Positions 7,619-13,588 of a DNA stretch of 20,694 bases are shown here, piece after piece. Below the pieces are notes generated by a model, which saw only the letters and a list, made by a program, of their open reading frames with translations, ran no database searches and was not told the origin of the DNA. Each line of letters begins with the position of its first letter. Position 1 is the first letter of the stretch. This DNA comes from Pararhodospirillum photometricum DSM 122 (GTDB lineage: Bacteria; Pseudomonadota; Alphaproteobacteria; Rhodospirillales; Rhodospirillaceae). The position numbers were made by a program, and so were the translations under genes. The stretch is taken from contig NC_017059.1 in NCBI RefSeq assembly GCF_000284415.1, positions 2,673,283 to 2,693,976 on the forward strand, in the 5' to 3' direction.

Positions 7619-7960
7619 TTACCGTCTTCCGCCCTTAAAACCGGGCGGATAGCTGCAATCCGAACTCACGCGGATCGTGTCGGGATCCTCGGCCAGATGG
7701 TCGCGCAAGGCGGCGCGGTCCAGTTCCTGCACCGTGACCGCGCCGACGGCGACCGCGCTCACGGTGTGGGTGGCGTTCTTGAGAAGGCCGGCCTCGCCCG
7801 CGATGTCGCCCTTGCTGAGGCTGGCCACCAGAAGGGGGCCGTGCGGGCCGGTGCGGGTTAGCTCAACCGTGCCGTCAAGGATCAGGAAGGCCGAGGCGGC
7901 TGCCTCCCCTTCACGAAACAGGAGCGAGCCGCTTTCCAGGCTGAGGGGCGCAAGGCTCAT
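7619..7960 (-). CDS. Cyclic nucleotide-binding domain protein, C-terminus replaced
   Basis: 113 residues from ATG 7960. Residues 1-90 are the cupin-like cNMP-binding roll: LSLESGSLLFREGEAA, FLILDGTVEL, then KGDIAGEAGLL, which corresponds to the phosphate-binding cassette, although the usual Arg after the Glu-x-Ala is absent. Ligand binding is therefore doubtful. After DHLAEDPD the sequence stops resembling the family; the last 22 residues look like an out-of-frame reading of another gene's end (see the entry at 7635-7685). The ATG overlaps the stop of the gene before it (ATGA). Probably a small regulatory or sensor protein, now truncated. Confidence 0.72.
   Translation of the reverse strand: MSLAPLSLESGSLLFREGEAAASAFLILDGTVELTRTGPHGPLLVASLSKGDIAGEAGLLKNATHTVSAVAVGAVTVQELDRAALRDHLAEDPDTIRVSSDCSYPPGFKGGRR
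7635..7685 (-). pseudogene. C-terminal scrap of an outer-membrane beta-barrel protein
   Basis: In a different minus-strand frame from the cNMP gene, the bases before a TAA (7635-7637) read HDPREFGLQLSARF-stop. This is the classic last strand of TonB-dependent receptors: alternating hydrophobic residues and a terminal Phe recognised by the Bam machinery. Palindromic repeat copy 3 is nearby. The rest of the receptor is absent, so this is a remnant joined to the cNMP gene at about 7680-7690. Confidence 0.5.
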
Positions 7961-8244
7961 GCCGCCCCGGCCTCCGGCGGGGTTTCGTGGTAGAGGGCGT
8001 CGCGGTAGACCCGCACGGTATGGGTCCCCGAGGGATCGGTCAAACTGGCGACCACGTGGCGCTCACCCTTTGCATCGGTGGCGGGCACCAAGGTGAGGCG
8101 GCCGTCCTCCAGCGCCCGGGCCAGGGCCTCGGCCTCCAGGGAAAACGCCTTGGCGAGCAGGCCAAACAGGGTGTTGACCTCTTCAAGGGGGGAAAGGGGG
8201 GGGCGGGGGTGACCATGAGTTCTTGATTCCGGTGCGGCTGACAT
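7957..8244 (-). CDS. Unknown 95-residue protein coupled to the cNMP protein
   Basis: ATG 8244 to stop at 7957. I do not recognise it. After a Pro-rich N-terminus there is a helical segment (EEVNTLFGLLAKAFSLEAEALARALEDGR) and a beta-rich second half ending RVYRDALYHETPPEAGAA; there is no signal peptide or membrane helix. The stop overlaps the start of the cNMP-binding gene by 4 bp, so the two proteins are probably made together and may interact. The start site sits just after a perfect hairpin (8251-8263) that would include the only SD-like GGGAG. Confidence 0.6.
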   Translation of the reverse strand: MSAAPESRTHGHPRPPLSPLEEVNTLFGLLAKAFSLEAEALARALEDGRLTLVPATDAKGERHVVASLTDPSGTHTVRVYRDALYHETPPEAGAA

Positions 8245-8250
8245 GAAAAG

Positions 8251-8293
8251 CGGGAGACTCCCGATTCAGTATGATGTCGTTCCCCCGGGGGAA
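8251..8293 (-). promoter_or_regulatory. Two perfect palindromes upstream of the 95-residue gene
   Basis: CGGGAGACTCCCG (8251-8263) and TTCCCCCGGGGGAA (8280-8293). In the minus-strand mRNA the first would form a 6-bp stem holding the GGGAG ribosome-binding candidate 7 bases before the ATG. The second could be an operator or a second hairpin. Confidence 0.4.
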
Positions 8294-8313
8294 TGGCAAG
8301 ACGGGCAAGGGAA

Positions 8314-8343
8314 GGCTGGGGAGGCGGGGCCTCCCCAGACCCC
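8314..8343 (-). terminator. Palindromic 3'-end repeat, copy 4 (minus orientation)
   Basis: Minus-strand reading: GGGGTCT, GGGGAGG/CCTCCCC stem, AGCC, then a C/T-rich tail. It lies 10 bp past the stop of the minus-strand ogt gene and is oriented with it. Confidence 0.72.
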
Positions 8344-8352
8344 GCCATTCAC

Positions 8353-8970
8353 TTACCCGCCTTCCCCCTTGAACAACGACGGGGCCAGCCCTTCCCAAGC
8401 CAGCAAGGCCCGCTTGAGGGGCAAGCCCCAGCCGTAGCCACCCAGCGTTCCCGACCCGCGCACCACGCGATGACAAGGCACCAGCACGCTCACCGGGTTG
8501 GCGCCCACGGCGCTGCCCACCGCCCGACTCGCCTTGGGGTGGCCAATGGCCCGCGCCAAGGTTTGATACGAGACCAAACGCCCCGGCGGCAGGCACAGCA
8601 GGGCCTGCCACACCTTGAGCTGAAAGGGAGTGCCGGCCAGACTGACGCGAAAACGCGCCGTGCCATCGCCGGGCGGCCGGGCAAACAACGTCTCGACCAC
8701 GCCGGCGGTCGCCTCGGGGGCGGCGACAAAGCGGGCGCCCGGGTTTTGCCGGTGGGCGTCCTCCAAGGCGGCGGCCTCATCGGGGAAGCGGCCGCCCGCT
8801 TGAACAAAGCTCAGGCCGCGCAGACCGGCCGCGCTTTGCCAGACCACGACAAAGCCGAACGGCGTCTCGTGGCAACCGTGGTAGAGATCAAGGTCGCGCG
8901 ACGGCTCCACGCTCACGTCGTGCAAGGGCCGCTCGGGAACGTCGGGTAACAGGGGGAGAGAAGACGACAT
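8353..8970 (-). CDS. ogt: Methylated-DNA--protein-cysteine methyltransferase
   Basis: 205 residues from ATG 8970, chosen because GGAGG lies directly upstream on the minus strand. The C-terminal domain has the family core: FQLKVWQALLCLPPGRLVSY, a helix-turn-helix with the finger Arg (KASRAVGSAVGANP) and the active-site PCHR with acceptor C166, followed by GGYGWG. The N-terminal domain is the variable roll. The protein moves the alkyl group from O6-alkylguanine or O4-alkylthymine in DNA onto its own cysteine, a suicide repair reaction. It is divergent from an endonuclease III gene, another DNA-repair function, with overlapping start codons. Confidence 0.95.
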   Translation of the reverse strand: MSSSLPLLPDVPERPLHDVSVEPSRDLDLYHGCHETPFGFVVVWQSAAGLRGLSFVQAGGRFPDEAAALEDAHRQNPGARFVAAPEATAGVVETLFARPPGDGTARFRVSLAGTPFQLKVWQALLCLPPGRLVSYQTLARAIGHPKASRAVGSAVGANPVSVLVPCHRVVRGSGTLGGYGWGLPLKRALLAWEGLAPSLFKGEGG

Positions 8971-9605
8971 GGCAACCTCCAGGATCAGCGGGGACAACAG
9001 GGGGTACACCCAGGGCGACGAGGGGCGTCCAAGTCACCTGTCCGCCGAGGCCATTGAGGCCTTGTTTGATCGGTTGGCCGAAGCTCGCCCCGAGCCCCAG
9101 GGCGAACTGACGTGGGTGACGCCTTTTACCTTGCTGGTCGCCGTGGTCCTCTCGGCCCAGGCGACCGACAAAAGCGTCAACAAGGCCACTCAGCCTTTAT
9201 TCGCCGTGGCCGACACCCCGGAGCGCCTGCTGGCCCTGGGGGAGGACGGCGTGCGCGAGTATATCCGCTCCATCGGCCTTTTTAACACCAAAGCTCGCAA
9301 TCTCATCGCCTTGGCGCGCACCCTGGTCGAGGAGTATGGCGGAGAAGTGCCGCGCGAACGCGCCGCCCTGGAGGCCCTGCCGGGCGTCGGGCGCAAGACC
9401 GCCAATGTGGTGTTGAACATCGCGTTTGGCGAGCCGACCATCGCGGTCGATACCCATGTCCTTAGGGTATGTAACCGCACCGGCCTCGCGCCCGGCCGCA
9501 CGCCGTTGGCGGTGGAACGTGGCCTAGACGCGGTGGTTCCGCCGGCGCGTCGCCGCCACGCCCATCACTGGCTGATCTTGCACGGCCGCTATGTGTGCAA
9601 GATTT
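8969..9605 (+). pseudogene. nth: Endonuclease III, C-terminus lost
   Basis: From ATG 8969 the protein matches Nth: TPFTLLVAVVLSAQATD, then the helix-hairpin-helix LPGVGRKTANVV with catalytic Lys K143, then VDTHVLRVCNRTG with catalytic Asp D161, then HAHHWLILHGRYVCK. C210 is the first of the four cysteines that hold the [4Fe-4S] cluster. Right after K211 similarity ends, and the C-x6-C-x2-C-x5-C pattern never appears. The frame stays open to 9748, through a palindromic repeat and the first codons of the next gene. Nth is a glycosylase/AP lyase that removes oxidised pyrimidines. Catalytic residues are present but the cluster domain is not, so stability and DNA binding are doubtful. Confidence 0.85.
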
Positions 9606-9622
9606 CGAAGGCACGCCGTGAC

Positions 9623-9655
9623 CGAGGGGCCTCGGGGAGGCCCCCTCCCCACGCC
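9623..9655 (+). terminator. Palindromic 3'-end repeat, copy 5 (degenerate)
   Basis: CGAGGGGCCT, CGGGGAGG/CCCTCCCC stem, ACGCC, then TTCCCTTTCCC. It begins 1 bp after a TGA that closes an out-of-frame reading (GATTTCGAAGGCACGCCGTGA ends DFEGTP-stop), as if it were the 3' end of another gene whose tail replaced the end of nth. Confidence 0.65.
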
Positions 9656-9691
9656 TTCCCTTTCCCTCCCCGCTTGCCCAGGGAAAACCGC

Positions 9692-10418
9692 ATGACCGTT
9701 CTAGACTCTCGTTCGGCCCGCTTCGACCAAGCCCGCGCCCGGGGCTAACGACGACACCGTGGCCCGCGCCCTGCCCGGCTATGGGCTGGTCCATGACATC
9801 GCCGCCACCGTGCTGGGCAGCCTGCTCGGCCCCAAGGCCCGGGTGCTGGTGGTCGGCGCCGGCACCGGCACCGATATCCTGCGCCTGGGCGGTGTTCACC
9901 CGGGCTGGCGTTTTGTCGGCGTTGATCCGGCCGCCGACATGCTGGCCGTCGCCCCCGAGCGCTTTGCCGCCCATCCTGGGCTGGCCGAGCGGGTTCAGTT
10001 GGTCGAGGGCTCGGTAGCGGCCCTGGATCCGAATGCCCCCCTCTTCGATGCCGCGCTGTGCCTGCTGGTGACGCATTTCCTCCCCGACACCCCGCAGGGC
10101 AAGGCCGCCTTGCTGCGCGAGACCGCCCGGCGCCTACGCCCCCAGGCCCCGTTGCTCCTGGCCGACTTTTCCGCCCCCTATGACGGCCTGCCCGCCCCGG
10201 CCCTGCTGGAGACGGCTTGGGTCCACTGGCAGCGCGAGCGGGACCTGAGCGAGGAGGCCATCGAGCGCGGTCTGGCCTACGCCCAGCGCGCCATCGCCCC
10301 GGTAACGCCGGCCCGGTTGGCCGCGCTGCTGGCCGAGACGGGCTTCGGGCCGCCGCAGCGGGTCATGCAGGCCTTGCATGTCCACGGTTGGCTAACCCAC
10401 CGGGAGACCACACCATGA
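9692..10418 (+). CDS. Class I SAM-dependent methyltransferase, frameshifted at codon 19
   Basis: ATG 9692 begins MTVLDSRSARFDQARARG and then meets TAA at 9746-9748. Dropping one A there gives ...RARGYDDTVARALPGYG and joins the frame that is open from 9759 to 10418, giving about 241 residues. The SAM-binding Rossmann fold is clear: VLVVGAGTGTDILRLG (motif I), FVGVDPAADML (motif II acidic residue), then LFDAALCLLVTHFL and an LRPQAPLLLADFS strand. Substrate unknown; the make-up is that of UbiE/Trm-like small-molecule or tRNA enzymes, which cannot be separated here. If the extra base is real, a GTG at 9759 could still start a shorter protein. Stop overlaps the next start (ATGA). Confidence 0.82.
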
Positions 10419-10802
10419 GCCCGGGCCACGCGTTGGGCTTGCCCCTGTCGCTGCGCTGGGCGGTGCGCGATCTGCGAGCGGGGGTGAGCGGCGTCAAGGT
10501 GTTTCTGGCCTGCCTGCTCCTCGGGGTGGCCGCCATTGCCGCCGCCGGCTCGGTCAACTCGGCGGTGCGAGCCGGAGTCCAGGCCGATGCCCAGGCCTTG
10601 TTAGGCGGTGATCTCGCCGTGCGCCTGCTGCATCGCCTGCCCACCGAGGCCGAGCAAGCCACCTTGGCGCGCCTCGGCCAGACCACGCGCCTCGCCGAGA
10701 TGCGCACCATGGTGCGGACGGCCACCGAGCCGCCCCGCCGCCTGATGGTCCAGCTCAAGGCGATCACCGACGGCTACCCCCTCTATGGGCAGGTGGCGCT
10801 GG
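10415..10802 (+). pseudogene. ABC transporter FtsX-like permease (YbbP type), N-terminal fragment
   Basis: ATG 10415 overlaps the methyltransferase stop. About 129 residues match the start of a YbbP/FtsX-like permease: SLRWAVRDLRAGV, a first transmembrane helix (FLACLLLGVAAIAAAGSV), the following extracytoplasmic helix ([13 protein letters not shown]) and [15 protein letters not shown]. Complete proteins exceed 800 residues with several more helices. At about 10797-10802 the similarity ends and the opposite strand becomes panB. Homologues, with a YbbA-type ATPase, act in exporting or releasing lipid-linked or exported substrates; no ATPase gene is present here. Confidence 0.78.
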
Positions 10803-11044
10803 GATCCGCGCACAACCGCCTGACCGTGCGCGATCATCATGTCCAGCGTGACGCCCAAAGTCGTGGGCAGGCCATAGAGGACCATGCCCAGGGAGTCGCC
10901 AACCAGCAAAACATCAACGTGGGGATCGAGCAGGCGGGCGATGGGGGTGGTATAGGCGGTCAGGCAGACAATCGGTTCTGCGCCTTTTCGCCCCAAAATA
11001 TCACGAACGGTGCGGCGCCGATCGGCCGCGGGAGTGACGCTCAT
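10797..11044 (-). pseudogene. panB: PanB, ketopantoate hydroxymethyltransferase, N-terminal fragment
   Basis: ATG 11044 on the minus strand, with AAGGG upstream. About 82 codons match Pan[61 protein letters not shown], then [10 protein letters not shown]. The DSLG motif contains the Mg2+-binding Asp. The remaining two thirds (about 270 residues in full) are missing because the frame runs into the ABC permease fragment near 10800. PanB makes ketopantoate from 2-oxoisovalerate and methylenetetrahydrofolate, the first step of pantothenate synthesis. A complete copy would be expected elsewhere unless pantothenate is taken up. Confidence 0.82.
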
Positions 11045-11228
11045 GGCTGTGCCCTTGGTCTCTAGGAGGGAAAGGGGGCGTGGCGCCGTGCGCCATGGGC
11101 ATTCACACGATGCCGCGCTCCTCTTCGACCTTTTAACGTGCTGGGCCCGGCAGGGAAAGAGGGTATCGCGAGGGGCGCTCACCGCTCGGGGGGCGAAGAG
11201 GAGGAGGGCTCGGGGATAAAAAAGGCAA

Positions 11229-11262
11229 GGTTGGGGAGGCGCGGCCTCCCCAAGCCCCTCGG
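11229..11262 (-). terminator. Palindromic 3'-end repeat, copy 6 (minus orientation)
   Basis: Minus-strand reading: CCGAGGGGCTT, GGGGAGGCCGCGCCTCCCC stem-loop, AACC, TTGCCTTTTTT. It follows the fpr fragment by 16 bp in the same direction. The stem and T run fit an intrinsic terminator. Confidence 0.78.
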
Positions 11263-11278
11263 TCGATTGGGTTTTTTC

Positions 11279-11440
11279 TCAGCGTTCGACGAACGCTTTT
11301 TCGATGACATAATGTCCGGGCTGGCCGCCCGAGCCCTCGACAAAGCCGCGCCCCTCGAGAAGACGGGTGGTGTCGGCCAGCATGGCCGGACTGCCGCACA
11401 GCATCACCCGGTCGCGCTCCGGGGCCAAGGGCGACGTGCT
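11279..11440 (-). pseudogene. fpr: Ferredoxin--NADP+ reductase, C-terminal fragment
   Basis: Minus strand, stop at 11279-11281. The last 50 or so residues are typical of Fpr: LAPERDRVMLCGSPAML (NADP-binding CGSP motif), then a helix LLEGRGFVEGS and the C-terminal GHYVIEKAFVER. The FAD domain and most of the NADP domain, about 80% of the gene, are absent; upstream of about 11440 the plus strand encodes a different protein's end. Fpr moves electrons between NADPH and ferredoxin or flavodoxin. A terminator-like repeat follows in its direction and panB comes next, so fpr-panB seems to be one original stretch. Confidence 0.75.
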
Positions 11441-11633
11441 TCTGTCACGGAAGTTGCGCCCCCTGGAAGGCCGACTGGCCGAGTTGGAGGACCGTCTCTG
11501 GCTGCGCGATATTCTTGGGGGCCTGGGCTACATGATCGGGCTGACGGGAGTTGTGGCCTGGGCCTCGGTGTGGCGCGCCCGTAAAAAGGAATCCCTCACC
11601 ACAACACCCCTCCTTCGGGACGAGGGAGAGTAA
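11436..11633 (+). pseudogene. C-terminal fragment of a membrane protein, perhaps Ni/Co transport (CbiL/NikL-like)
   Basis: The frame ends at 11633. It reads a charged helix (LRPLEGRLAELEDRLWLRD), then ILGGLGYMIGLTGVVAWASV as a single C-terminal membrane helix, then a basic tail (WRARKK). The R-x-x-D-I-L-G-G-x-G-Y-x-x-G-L pattern is what I recall from the C-termini of small periplasmic-facing subunits of nickel/cobalt ECF transporters. That naming is by memory and uncertain. Nothing upstream of about 11436 continues it; the sequence there is fpr on the other strand. It is therefore a 5'-truncated remnant. Confidence 0.5.
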
Positions 11634-11658
11634 AGGGCGATTCGGTAGTGGTGACGTC

Positions 11659-11696
11659 TGCCAACCCGGGGGACGGGTTTCTCCCGGGGCTTGGCA
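11659..11696. terminator. Strong imperfect hairpin between convergent genes
   Basis: TGCCAA at 11659-11664 pairs with TTGGCA at 11691-11696, and CCCGGG/CCCGGG pair inside, over an 8-15 nt loop. It sits between the plus-strand fragment ending at 11633 and the minus-strand small gene ending at 11706, so it could end both transcripts. No T run. Confidence 0.5.
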
Positions 11697-11705
11697 GGGC
11701 GGAGA

Positions 11706-11855
11706 TCAGCGCGGCAGGGTGGGATCCAGACAGCGGCGTGCCTGCTCGAGAAGCGCTGCCACATCGAGGAATCCAAGACTTTCGGCTTGGCGCCGCAAGT
11801 AGTCGATGGCAAGACGCAGGCTGAGACGATCAGAAGGGGTGGGATCGGGTGCCAT
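11706..11855 (-). CDS. Small helical protein (49 aa) divergent from luxR
   Basis: ATG 11855 with GGAGG 9 bp upstream; stop at 11706-11708. The predicted protein is almost all helix: DRLSLRLAIDYLRRQAESLG, then FLDVAALLEQARRCLD. I do not know a named family. The pattern A-x-x-Y-L-x3-A-x3-G-x3-V-x2-L-L-x2-A-R is shared with the 83-residue protein that follows luxI (13588-13839). Its upstream region has a lux-box-like site next to a plausible promoter reading toward it, so it may be quorum-controlled. It is below usual gene-finder cut-offs and may be unannotated. Confidence 0.62.
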   Translation of the reverse strand: MAPDPTPSDRLSLRLAIDYLRRQAESLGFLDVAALLEQARRCLDPTLPR

Positions 11856-11879
11856 AACGGAGTGCCTCCACATCCCGGG

Positions 11880-11896
11880 AACAAGTGTCCCTTGTT
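11880..11896. promoter_or_regulatory. Inverted repeat AACAAG-N5-CTTGTT
   Basis: A perfect 6-bp inverted repeat with a 5-bp spacer, lying between the start of the 49-residue gene and its predicted -10. It would overlap the early transcribed region, a usual place for a repressor operator. No factor can be named. Confidence 0.4.
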
Positions 11897-11906
11897 AGAG
11901 ACAGTC

Positions 11907-11935
11907 AGATTAGCACTCCGAAAACAAAAATCGCC
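11907..11935 (-). promoter_or_regulatory. Predicted promoter of the 49-residue gene
   Basis: On the minus strand TAATCT (11907-11912) is a good -10. The -35 position 17 bp away (11930-11935, GGCGAT) is poor, as expected for an activator-dependent promoter, and it directly adjoins the lux-box-like site. The centre of that site lies about 44 bp upstream of the expected start point, the classic LuxR class II geometry. Confidence 0.5.
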
Positions 11936-11953
11936 CCTGGGAAAATTACCAGG
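11936..11953. promoter_or_regulatory. lux-box-like site between luxR and the divergent small gene
   Basis: CCTGGGAAAATTACCAGG: inverted CCTGG/CCAGG arms with the CTG-N10-CAG core expected of LuxR-family sites. It lies 77 bp before the luxR ATG and 80 bp before the small gene's ATG. A second site of the same form precedes luxI. Confidence 0.68.
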
Positions 11954-12030
11954 CTCTAGTCCTCGCCCTCTCGCCAGCGCATGATACCGACATTACGCCA
12001 TGCGTGGAGCCAAAAAGAGAGGACAATCCC

Positions 12031-12780
12031 ATGCCGGAGCATGACGACGCGTTGGCAAGTTTTTGCGAGGCCCTGAATGGCGCCTCGAAACCGTCCGAAT
12101 TGACGCACGTCCTCACCACGACCATGGAGCGCCTCGGCTTTCGCCATGCTTGCTACCACGTGGTGCGCCTGGAGGGAGGAACTGTTCGCTTACCTTATGT
12201 TCTTCACAACTACGGGGACGCCTGGGCCGATCATTATTTCAAAGAAGGCTACCTGGATATCGACCCAATCCTCAAGGCGAGCCCGGGGCAAACCCTCCCC
12301 TTCCACTGGTCGAGTCGGCTGGACCCCGAGGCTTTGAACCGCGACCAGCGGCGCATGTTTGATGAGGCCCACGACGCGGGCATCCACGATGGCTACTCCA
12401 TCCCGATCCTCGGGCCCCACCAGGATCTGGCGGCGGTCACGGTCATCCCCGACGCAACCGGCCCCGAGGGACACGCCTTGATCGAGGCGCAAAAGCACCT
12501 GATCCACGTCATGGCCATCTATTTTGACCGCCACGCCCGCAGCCCCCTGGTCAACGCCAAGCTGTCATCGCCACGCCAGAAAACCCTGCTCTCCCCCCGG
12601 GAGCACGAGGTTCTGCGCTGGACGGCCCACGGCAAAACCTCGTCCGAGACCGCCGACATCCTGGGGGTGAGTGCCAAAAGCGTGGAATTTCACCTGGAGA
12701 ACGCCAAGAGAAAGCTGGGCACCTACTCCAAAACCCACGCCGTCGTCAAAGCCCTGACCCTCGGCCTCGTGCGCATGTAA
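12031..12780 (+). CDS. luxR: LuxR-family quorum-sensing transcription regulator
   Basis: 249 residues from ATG 12031, with AGAGGA upstream; an in-frame GTG at 12004 is less likely. The N-terminal autoinducer-binding domain (about 1-165) keeps all six residues conserved in TraR/LuxR: W65, Y69, D78, P79, W93 and G121. The C-terminal LuxR helix-turn-helix follows: LSPREHEVLRWTAHGKTSSE, then TADILGVSAKSVEFHLENAK. It should bind an acyl-homoserine lactone and then the CCTG-N10-CAGG sites found before itself and before luxI. Cognate synthase gene lies 187 bp downstream. A lux-box in front suggests autoregulation. Confidence 0.95.
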   Translation: MPEHDDALASFCEALNGASKPSELTHVLTTTMERLGFRHACYHVVRLEGGTVRLPYVLHNYGDAWADHYFKEGYLDIDPILKASPGQTLPFHWSSRLDPEALNRDQRRMFDEAHDAGIHDGYSIPILGPHQDLAAVTVIPDATGPEGHALIEAQKHLIHVMAIYFDRHARSPLVNAKLSSPRQKTLLSPREHEVLRWTAHGKTSSETADILGVSAKSVEFHLENAKRKLGTYSKTHAVVKALTLGLVRM

Positions 12781-12803
12781 GGCGATCGCCTGGGGTCTGG
12801 GAA

Positions 12804-12829
12804 GGCCGGGGAGGCGCGGCCCCCCTCCC
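12804..12829 (+). repeat. Degenerate palindromic repeat after luxR
   Basis: GGCCGGGGAGGCGCGGCC then CCCCTCCC, followed by a long C/T-rich tract. It resembles the stem of the 3'-end repeat family and stands 23 bp after the luxR stop, so it may end or weaken transcription between luxR and luxI. Confidence 0.5.
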
Positions 12830-12891
12830 TCCCCTTCCTCCGTCCTCCCCCCTCTCTCTTCCCCCTGGGAATTCTCCCGGGGGAAAAACCC

Positions 12892-12909
12892 CCTGTAAAC
12901 CGACCCAGG
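12892..12909. promoter_or_regulatory. lux-box-like site upstream of luxI
   Basis: CCTGTAAACCGACCCAGG: the same CCTG-N10-CAGG form as the site before luxR, here 58 bp before the luxI ATG. The geometry fits LuxR activation of luxI (positive feedback). No strong -10 is visible around 12930. Confidence 0.66.
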
Positions 12910-12967
12910 ATTTCGACTCGCTCTTTTTCTGTTTTCCTTCTCTCCACAAGATCTGGGGAGAAGGCCA

Positions 12968-13588
12968 ATGTTCACGATTACCGATCAATATAATGCCATT
13001 GCCAATGCTTGGCTGATCCATTCGTTTTCCGAACTGCGCTACGAGATTTTTATCAATCGCCTGAAATGGCCGCTGGCCTGCCCGGTCGGCCGCGAGGTTG
13101 ACCAGTTCGATGACCAAGACGCGGTTTACCTGACCAGCACCAACCGCCGAGGTCAGGTGGTGGCCGGCGCCCGGCTGTTGAGTACGGCGCGGCGCAGCCT
13201 GCTCAACGAGGCCTTTGCCGGTCTTGTGGATGGCCCCTTGCCCTGCGACGACCTGATCGTCGATGTGACGCGCTTTGCGGTGGACCATCGGCCCGAGCGC
13301 GTCGAAGGCTGCGGCAACCTGTGCGGCCAGCTCCTGGTGGCGTTGCAGGAATACGGCCTCGCCCTTGGCCTCAAGCACTACGTTTCCGTCTCCGATGTCC
13401 GCATGGAGCCCATCTTGCGCCGGGGCGGTTTTCGTTTCCAGCGCCTGGGCGGCGAAGTCTCCATGGATGGCACCGGCGTTGTTGCCCTCACCGTCGAAAT
13501 TTCGCCCGAGCGTCTGGCAGCCGCCCAGGCGCGGGCCCAGGTTCACACCAGCATGCTGGCGTGGGAACCCCTGCGGAGGGCCGCGTGA
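12968..13588 (+). CDS. luxI: Acyl-homoserine-lactone synthase (LuxI family)
   Basis: 206 residues from ATG 12968, behind GGGGAGAAGG. It keeps the LuxI invariant set at the same numbering: R24, F28, W34, E43, D45, D48 and R69. In the later conserved stretch the sequence is IVDVTRFAVD, so the usual catalytic-loop Glu (E-x-S/T-R) is replaced by Asp at residue 99. The enzyme joins SAM and an acyl donor to make the AHL. The Asp and the unusual C-terminal third may mean a different acyl donor or chain; the product cannot be predicted. Stop overlaps the next start (TGATG), so the downstream small gene is translationally coupled. Confidence 0.94.
   Translation: MFTITDQYNAIANAWLIHSFSELRYEIFINRLKWPLACPVGREVDQFDDQDAVYLTSTNRRGQVVAGARLLSTARRSLLNEAFAGLVDGPLPCDDLIVDVTRFAVDHRPERVEGCGNLCGQLLVALQEYGLALGLKHYVSVSDVRMEPILRRGGFRFQRLGGEVSMDGTGVVALTVEISPERLAAAQARAQVHTSMLAWEPLRRAA

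Noticed and set aside
10797..10810. Chimeric cloning at GATC (Sau3AI/BamHI) as cause of all joins
   Set aside because: GATC occurs at or near two joins (about 10804 and 7685) but not at about 2800, 9601 or 11437, and at 10804 the panB sequence seems to run through the site.
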